Made by a program: the position numbers and the translations under genes. The notes under the pieces were generated by a model. It saw nothing but the letters and a program-made list of their open reading frames with translations. It did not search any database and had not been told where the DNA came from. From assembly GCA_028404615.1 (NCBI GenBank), contig JAOOBT010000008.1:1-36643 (forward strand): a stretch of 36,643 bases of DNA. Reading direction: 5' to 3'. The DNA is from Candidatus Pelagibacter sp. GTDB taxonomy: Bacteria > Pseudomonadota > Alphaproteobacteria > Pelagibacterales > Pelagibacteraceae. Below are positions 32,305 to 36,643 of this stretch, one piece after another. The first letter of the stretch is position 1. Every line of letters begins with the position of its first letter.

Positions 32305-33114
32305 ATGATAAGAAGCTTAATTTACTCAATAACTTTTCATTCAGTATTAATTTTATTAACTATTTTAAGTTTACCTTTCATGCTTAGAGAACCAATTAAC
32401 CTCCCGCCAATAGTTTCAGTAGAATTAATACAAATCACAGATAAAACGAGTATTCCATACGCGCCTAAAGCAAGAAAAATAATTGAGGAAACGAAAAAAA
32501 AAGAGAAAGAAAGATTAGTATCTGAGCAAGCACCTCCAGCTGCTAAAGCAAAAGAAAAACCTGATCGAATACCGCTTCCCAATGAAAAAAAAGAAGAAAA
32601 GCAAATTGTTAAAAAAAAACAAAATCCAGAGGAAATTAAACCTCAAATTAGACAATCTTCTGAATTTGAAAAAAAAGAAGTTGTTGATACAAATCAAATA
32701 GCAGCTTTAATTGATAAAGCAAAAGAGGAAGAAGCAGTAAAACAAAAAAAAACTAGCAAGATCACTCAGAGTAGTCAAAAAAACTCATTTGCTTCTGGTC
32801 TAACACTTTCCCAAGAGGATGCATTAAGAGCTCAAATTTTTGGTTGTTGGAGTGTTCCTTTAGGTTTACCGTACGATGAAGATTTGCTCGTAAGAATTAA
32901 ACTAAAATTAAAAAAAGATGGCACAATATTAAAATCAGAGATTTTAGATCACCAAAGAATGAATAGACCTGGACAAAAATTTTACAAAGTTTTAGCAGAG
33001 AGCGCATTAAGAGCAGTAAGATTATGTCAACCGCTCAAAGTTCCTCCAACAGGATACGATAAGTGGAAAGAATTACAATTAAACTTTAATCCAACAGAGA
33101 TGTTAAAAGGTTAA
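32305..33114 (+). CDS. tolA: TolA-type envelope-spanning protein
   Basis: This 269-aa protein has a single N-terminal membrane helix at about 5-27, a long Lys/Glu-rich, Pro-containing periplasmic segment at about 50-165, and a compact C-terminal domain (about 170-269) with [30 protein letters not shown] and a TonB/TolA-like C-terminal fold. It links TolQR in the inner membrane to TolB-Pal at the outer membrane. An AGGATG stretch lies upstream of the ATG as a likely ribosome-binding site. The charged middle part is shorter than in E. coli TolA, as in other alphaproteobacteria. Confidence 0.9.
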   Translation: MIRSLIYSITFHSVLILLTILSLPFMLREPINLPPIVSVELIQITDKTSIPYAPKARKIIEETKKKEKERLVSEQAPPAAKAKEKPDRIPLPNEKKEEKQIVKKKQNPEEIKPQIRQSSEFEKKEVVDTNQIAALIDKAKEEEAVKQKKTSKITQSSQKNSFASGLTLSQEDALRAQIFGCWSVPLGLPYDEDLLVRIKLKLKKDGTILKSEILDHQRMNRPGQKFYKVLAESALRAVRLCQPLKVPPTGYDKWKELQLNFNPTEMLKG

Positions 33115-33115
33115 A

Positions 33116-34453
33116 ATGCGGGGAATTATTTTATTTTTTTTATTAAATATTTTTTTGATAAGCAAATCTAATGCTTTAATAGAAATTGATATTACTAGAG
33201 GTAACCTAGATCCCCTGCCAATAGCAATATCTCCTTTACATGTTGATATTAAATCCCAAAACTATGAAGGTATAAAAATAAAAGAATTAGGTGAAAATAT
33301 TTCAAAGATAATAGAAAATAATTTTAGGGGAACAGGATTATTTAATCCACTTAAGAAAGAGGCCTTTGTCCAAAAACCAGATATCGCACATTTAAAGCCT
33401 AGATTTGAAGACTGGAGATTGATAAAAGCTCAAGCATTAGTAACTGGGAAACTTTTAGTTAAAGATGGAAAACTGAAAGTAGAGTTTAGGCTTTGGGATT
33501 TAGCAGCTGCAAAAGAAATGACTGCACTTGCTTTCACAACGACCCCTTCAAATTGGAGAAGAGTAGCCCATATCATTTCTGATAAAATTTACGAGAGACT
33601 TACTGGTGAGGAGGGATATTTTGATACAAGAATAATTTATGTATCAGAGAGTGGTCCAAAAAATCAAAGAGTAAAAAAGTTAGCAATTATGGACCAAGAT
33701 GGAGCCAACACTAAATACTTAACTTTAGGAAATGAATTAGTATTAACTCCTAGATTTAACCCTACAAATCAAATGGTTACTTATATGTCATATTTTAGAA
33801 ACATGCCCAGAGTTTATTTACTTGATATAGAAACTGGAACTCAAGAGGTGGTAGGAAATTTCCCTGGGATGACATTTGCTCCAAGATTTTCACCTGACGG
33901 AAAAAAAATTGTGATGAGTTTTGCAAAGGATGGTAATTCAGATATTTATACAATGGATCTAGACTCAAGAGTTGTTGAGAGAATCACAGATCATTCATCT
34001 ATTGATACTTCTCCATCGTTTTCACCAGATGGAAAATTCATTGCATTCAACTCTGATAGAAGTGGACTACAACAAATATACGTCATGCGTAGTGATGGGA
34101 GTGGTGTTAAGCGAATTACTTTTGGAAACGGGATATATGGGACTCCTGTATGGTCTCCGAGAGGAGATTTGATAGCATTTACTAAAATGCGTAAAGGAAG
34201 ATTTTATATTGGCGTGATGAGAATAGATGGATCTGGTGAAAGGCTATTAACTGAAAATTATTACCAAGAGGCACCATCGTGGTCTCCAAATGGACGTGTA
34301 CTAGTTTTTTACAGAGAAACTAAAGCTGGATCAAAAGGAGAGGGTTTTTCAGCTAAATTATGGTCTATAGATATCACTGGGTATAATGAAAGAAGGCTAA
34401 AGACTGAAACTGATGCCTCCGACCCATCTTGGTCCTCTCTTTTATCAAAATAA
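33116..34453 (+). CDS. tolB: Tol-Pal system beta-propeller protein TolB
   Basis: This 445-aa periplasmic protein has a signal peptide at about 1-20 ending in KSNA. An N-terminal alpha/beta domain covers about 30-150. A six-bladed propeller follows with repeats of the type [43 protein letters not shown] and [13 protein letters not shown]. TolB binds Pal and TolA and couples inner- to outer-membrane dynamics. It starts one base after the tolA stop. The length is normal for the family. Confidence 0.96.
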   Translation: MRGIILFFLLNIFLISKSNALIEIDITRGNLDPLPIAISPLHVDIKSQNYEGIKIKELGENISKIIENNFRGTGLFNPLKKEAFVQKPDIAHLKPRFEDWRLIKAQALVTGKLLVKDGKLKVEFRLWDLAAAKEMTALAFTTTPSNWRRVAHIISDKIYERLTGEEGYFDTRIIYVSESGPKNQRVKKLAIMDQDGANTKYLTLGNELVLTPRFNPTNQMVTYMSYFRNMPRVYLLDIETGTQEVVGNFPGMTFAPRFSPDGKKIVMSFAKDGNSDIYTMDLDSRVVERITDHSSIDTSPSFSPDGKFIAFNSDRSGLQQIYVMRSDGSGVKRITFGNGIYGTPVWSPRGDLIAFTKMRKGRFYIGVMRIDGSGERLLTENYYQEAPSWSPNGRVLVFYRETKAGSKGEGFSAKLWSIDITGYNERRLKTETDASDPSWSSLLSK

Positions 34454-34477
34454 GGTACTATTTTAAGTAAAATACAC

Positions 34478-34506
34478 TTGAATAACATTAAATAATTTGA
34501 AATAAA
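34478..34506 (+). promoter_or_regulatory. Possible pal promoter
   Basis: TTGAAT at 34478-34483 and AATAAA at 34501-34506 are 17 bases apart in the 78-base spacer between tolB and pal. An extra promoter would let the abundant lipoprotein Pal be made above the level of the rest of the operon. The -10 match is poor, so this is a weak call. Confidence 0.3.
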
Positions 34507-34531
34507 ACTACATGAAAACCCAGGGGAAAAA

Positions 34532-35008
34532 ATGATGTTTAATAAGAATTTAAAAAATATATTACTAATAATCTTTGCTACTTTAATTTTAAGCGCATGT
34601 TCTACAGCAAAAAAATCAGGAGATATTGATGGAGATGTTTACACAGGAAAAGAAACTGTTAAGTATTTAGCCTCAGGTGTTCCTGACAGAGTTTTCTTTG
34701 CAACAAACAAATCATCTCTAACAACAGCTGCTAGAGAGACTTTGAGAAAACAGGCTACTTATCTGAGAAAAAATAAAAGCCTTAATGTAACAATTGAAGG
34801 TCACGCTGATGAGCGAGGCACTAGAGAGTATAACTTAGCTCTTGGAGAGCGAAGAGCTAACGCTGCTAGAGATTATTTAATGACATACGGTATTTCTGGA
34901 AATAGAATTGCTGTAATTAGTTATGGTAAAGAAAAACCAGTTAATCCAGCTTCTACTCCGTTAGCATGGTCTCAAAACAGAAGATCTGTTACAGTTAAAG
35001 TAAATTAA
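34532..35008 (+). CDS. pal: Peptidoglycan-associated lipoprotein Pal
   Basis: This 158-aa lipoprotein has a signal peptide ending in the lipobox LSAC, with the lipidated Cys23. An OmpA-like domain follows, carrying the peptidoglycan-binding motif EGHADERGTREYNLALGERRA and ISYGKEKP, which bind diaminopimelate in the wall. It anchors the outer membrane to peptidoglycan. A clear AGGGG Shine-Dalgarno lies at 34522-34526, five bases before the ATG, stronger than for most genes in the window. A strong terminator lies 22 bases after its stop. Confidence 0.96.
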   Translation: MMFNKNLKNILLIIFATLILSACSTAKKSGDIDGDVYTGKETVKYLASGVPDRVFFATNKSSLTTAARETLRKQATYLRKNKSLNVTIEGHADERGTREYNLALGERRANAARDYLMTYGISGNRIAVISYGKEKPVNPASTPLAWSQNRRSVTVKVN

Positions 35009-35030
35009 CTACAAATTTATTAAATACTAA

Positions 35031-35067
35031 AGACCCCTTAAAACTCATTTTAAGGGGTCTTTTTTTT
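35031..35067 (+). terminator. Rho-independent terminator after pal
   Basis: A perfect 13-base-pair stem runs from 35031-35043 to 35048-35060 (AGACCCCTTAAAA with its complement) around the loop CTCA, followed by a run of seven T at 35061-35067. It is the only textbook terminator I find in the window, and it sits inside the tol-pal-cpoB set. Confidence 0.93.
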
Positions 35068-35098
35068 GCCATCTTGTGAAATTAATACAGAGAGAATT

Positions 35099-36061
35099 AT
35101 GCGATCTAAATTAAAATTTAATAAAATTTTAATACCGATTTTATTTCTATTTTTAGTTAGTTATGTTTATGCGGAGGAAGAAGAAATTTATTTAAAATCT
35201 ATTTCTGATCAAATTCAGGTCATCACAAAAGATCTTAAAACTTTAGAAAAAGCTGTTTATCAAAAATCAGACTTAATTTCTGCCAGGTCTTCTAGTTCAT
35301 CAAGTTCGGCTGGACTTAACGAAGATATTATGACTAAGCATCTTTTAAAATTAAATGAAATAGAAGATCAATTTAGAGAACTTACAAATAAGTTTGAGGA
35401 AGTAAACTTTAAGTTAGATAAATTATCAACCCGTGTTACAAAAATTCAATCAGATACACAATTAAGATTTTCTGATTTAGAAACTGGAACAATTAACCCA
35501 GATAAAGAAAATAAAACAGTTCTTCCTGGTTCAACCAAGCCACAAGATTTTGGCGCTGCTCCTGCTTACCAAACCTCAAATCTACCTGAACGACAATCAA
35601 TAAATTCAATTGAAAGCGCAAAAACTGTAATTGCTGAGGAGCCTGAAAAAAAAGATTCATTACTTCCAGACAAGCCAGCGAAAGAACAATATGAGTTTGC
35701 TGTGAGTTTTATGAAAATTGGAGATTATGAAACAGCTGAATTTGCATTAAAAGAGTTTATTGATAAGAACAAAGATCATGATCTAGCTGGCAGTGCGCAA
35801 TATTGGTACGGGGAGACTTTTAGAATTAGACAATTATATTCAGATGCTGCAACAGCTTACTTAGACGGGTACCAAAATTATCCAAAAAGCAGTAAAGCTC
35901 CTGATAATCTTTTAAAGCTTGGAATAACGATGGTGCAACTTGGTGAAAAAGATCAAGGTTGTAAAATGATTTTAGGTATTAAAAAAGAATATCCAAAAGC
36001 TAACAAGTCTGTGTTACAAAAAGCTCAATATGAGCAAAAAAAATTCAAGTGTAAATCTTAA
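35099..36061 (+). CDS. cpoB: Tol-Pal associated periplasmic protein CpoB (YbgF)
   Basis: This 320-aa protein has a signal peptide at about 1-26, ending before AEEEEIYLK. A coiled-coil trimerisation region covers about 30-130. A flexible Ser/Pro-rich linker leads to a C-terminal tetratricopeptide region (about 203-320) with EQYEFAVSFMKIGDYETAEFALKEF and SAQYWYGETFRIRQ-type repeats. CpoB coordinates outer-membrane constriction with wall synthesis. A TTG at 35066 is in frame but lies in the terminator T-run, so the ATG at 35099 with AGAGAG before it is preferred. It overlaps tilS by 32 bases. Confidence 0.9.
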   Translation: MRSKLKFNKILIPILFLFLVSYVYAEEEEIYLKSISDQIQVITKDLKTLEKAVYQKSDLISARSSSSSSSAGLNEDIMTKHLLKLNEIEDQFRELTNKFEEVNFKLDKLSTRVTKIQSDTQLRFSDLETGTINPDKENKTVLPGSTKPQDFGAAPAYQTSNLPERQSINSIESAKTVIAEEPEKKDSLLPDKPAKEQYEFAVSFMKIGDYETAEFALKEFIDKNKDHDLAGSAQYWYGETFRIRQLYSDAATAYLDGYQNYPKSSKAPDNLLKLGITMVQLGEKDQGCKMILGIKKEYPKANKSVLQKAQYEQKKFKCKS

Positions 36062-36643
36062 TAACAGCTTTAAAAATTATAAAGACTTATCAAAAATATT
36101 TTATAACTTTAAAACTAAATTAGACAATTTAAATAAAGAAAAATACGTTGTTGCAGTGTCTGGTGGACCAGATAGTTTAGCGCTAGTAGCATTAACTAAA
36201 GCATATACATTTTATAAAAAAACTAAATTTTACTATGTATTGGTAGATCACAGCTTAAGAAAAAATTCTGATAAGGAAGCTCAAAATGTTAAAAGCCTTT
36301 TAAAAAAAAATAGTATAAATCTTAAAATATTCTTAAATAAAAAAAAAATTACCAAAAATATTCAGTCAGAAGCAAGATCTGTAAGATACAACATTCTCAT
36401 TAAATATTGCAAGAAAAAGAATGTAAATACTCTTATTACAGCTCACAATCTTGAAGACCAAGTTGAGACTTTTTTAATGAGACTTTCAAGAGGTAGTGGA
36501 TTAAAAGGTTTATCTGCAATGAAACCACTTAGCAAGATTAACAATAAAGTTAACTTATATAGACCTTTATTAGACACTAAAAAAAAATATTTAATTAAAA
36601 TCTCTAAGAATATTTTCGGCACTTATTTTGAAGATCCTTCTAA
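36030..36643 (+). CDS. tilS: tRNA(Ile)-lysidine synthase (3' partial)
   Basis: The gene runs off the end of the window after 204 codons. It carries the ATP-binding loop VVAVSGGPDSLALVAL at about 43-58, VDHSLR near 75-80, EARSVRYNIL, then TAHNLEDQVETFLMRLSRGSGLKGLSAM, all characteristic of TilS. TilS changes C34 of the AUA-reading tRNA-Ile to lysidine. The start ATG at 36030 lies within the end of cpoB. The cpoB-tilS order is the common alphaproteobacterial arrangement. Confidence 0.93.
   Translation, partial: MSKKNSSVNLNNSFKNYKDLSKIFYNFKTKLDNLNKEKYVVAVSGGPDSLALVALTKAYTFYKKTKFYYVLVDHSLRKNSDKEAQNVKSLLKKNSINLKIFLNKKKITKNIQSEARSVRYNILIKYCKKKNVNTLITAHNLEDQVETFLMRLSRGSGLKGLSAMKPLSKINNKVNLYRPLLDTKKKYLIKISKNIFGTYFEDPS

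Noticed and set aside
34459..34474. TATTTT/AAAATA inverted repeat after tolB
   Set aside because: It is a six-pair A-T stem without a T-run; likely chance.

Overview
The window reads as a chromosomal segment of a streamlined marine alphaproteobacterium of the SAR11 clade (Pelagibacterales, Candidatus Pelagibacter type). The reasons are very high A+T, long poly-A/T runs, near-zero intergenic distances, many 1-30 bp overlaps, a three-subunit pntAA-pntAB-pntB transhydrogenase, the alphaproteobacterial tol-pal and tkt-pgk-fba-thiE neighbourhoods, and a 5S rRNA gene standing apart from 16S-23S at the edge of a surface-polysaccharide island. The assignment is inferred from gene content and layout; no database was searched.

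Region 1 (1-12369, all + strand) is a surface glycan island. It opens with the 3' part of a lipid-linked-sugar ABC exporter. A HisF-like/HisH-like/WbuX-like set follows, of the kind used to build an acetamidino group on a sugar. Next come a truncated aldolase remnant, a radical SAM protein, an aminotransferase, an unrecognised 450-aa protein, an SDR, a KdsB-like cytidylyltransferase and a dehydroquinate-synthase-like cyclase. The island ends with a GT2 glycosyltransferase, an APS-kinase-like protein and a sulfotransferase. Together they suggest a CMP-activated, aminated or amidinated, possibly sulfated surface sugar.

Region 2 (12372-16398, +) starts with tRNA-Val(GAC), two bases after the last island gene, then 5S rRNA with its own likely promoter. 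rpmJ (L36) begins only a few bases after 5S. A 36-aa cytochrome-oxidase subunit IV-like peptide, the proton-translocating transhydrogenase operon and a transaldolase-family gene complete it.

Region 3 (16399-27747, all - strand) is a nearly gap-free run. In transcription order it is tkt, pgk, class I fba, thiE, efp, suhB-like, rpmE, trcR-like, rpsU (apparent AUU start), csp, initiator tRNA, typA, a 2OG-Fe(II) oxygenase and a methyltransferase. It mixes central carbon metabolism with translation genes.

Region 4 (27805-36643, +) is the divergent arm: a coiled-coil protein, zapA, 5-formyl-THF cyclo-ligase, a YmdB-type phosphoesterase, yebC, an atypical ruvC-like resolvase, tolQ-tolR-tolA-tolB-pal, a strong terminator, cpoB and the start of tilS. 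Here ruvA, ruvB and ybgC, usual between ruvC and tolQ in related genomes, are missing.

No insertion sequence, integrase, CRISPR array or prophage was seen, and no stretch over 300 bases lacks a gene. Points most worth checking are the AUU start of rpsU, the variant initiator tRNA stem, typA starting two bases after a tRNA, the 5S-rpmJ arrangement, the island sugar pathway and the resolvase without ruvAB.
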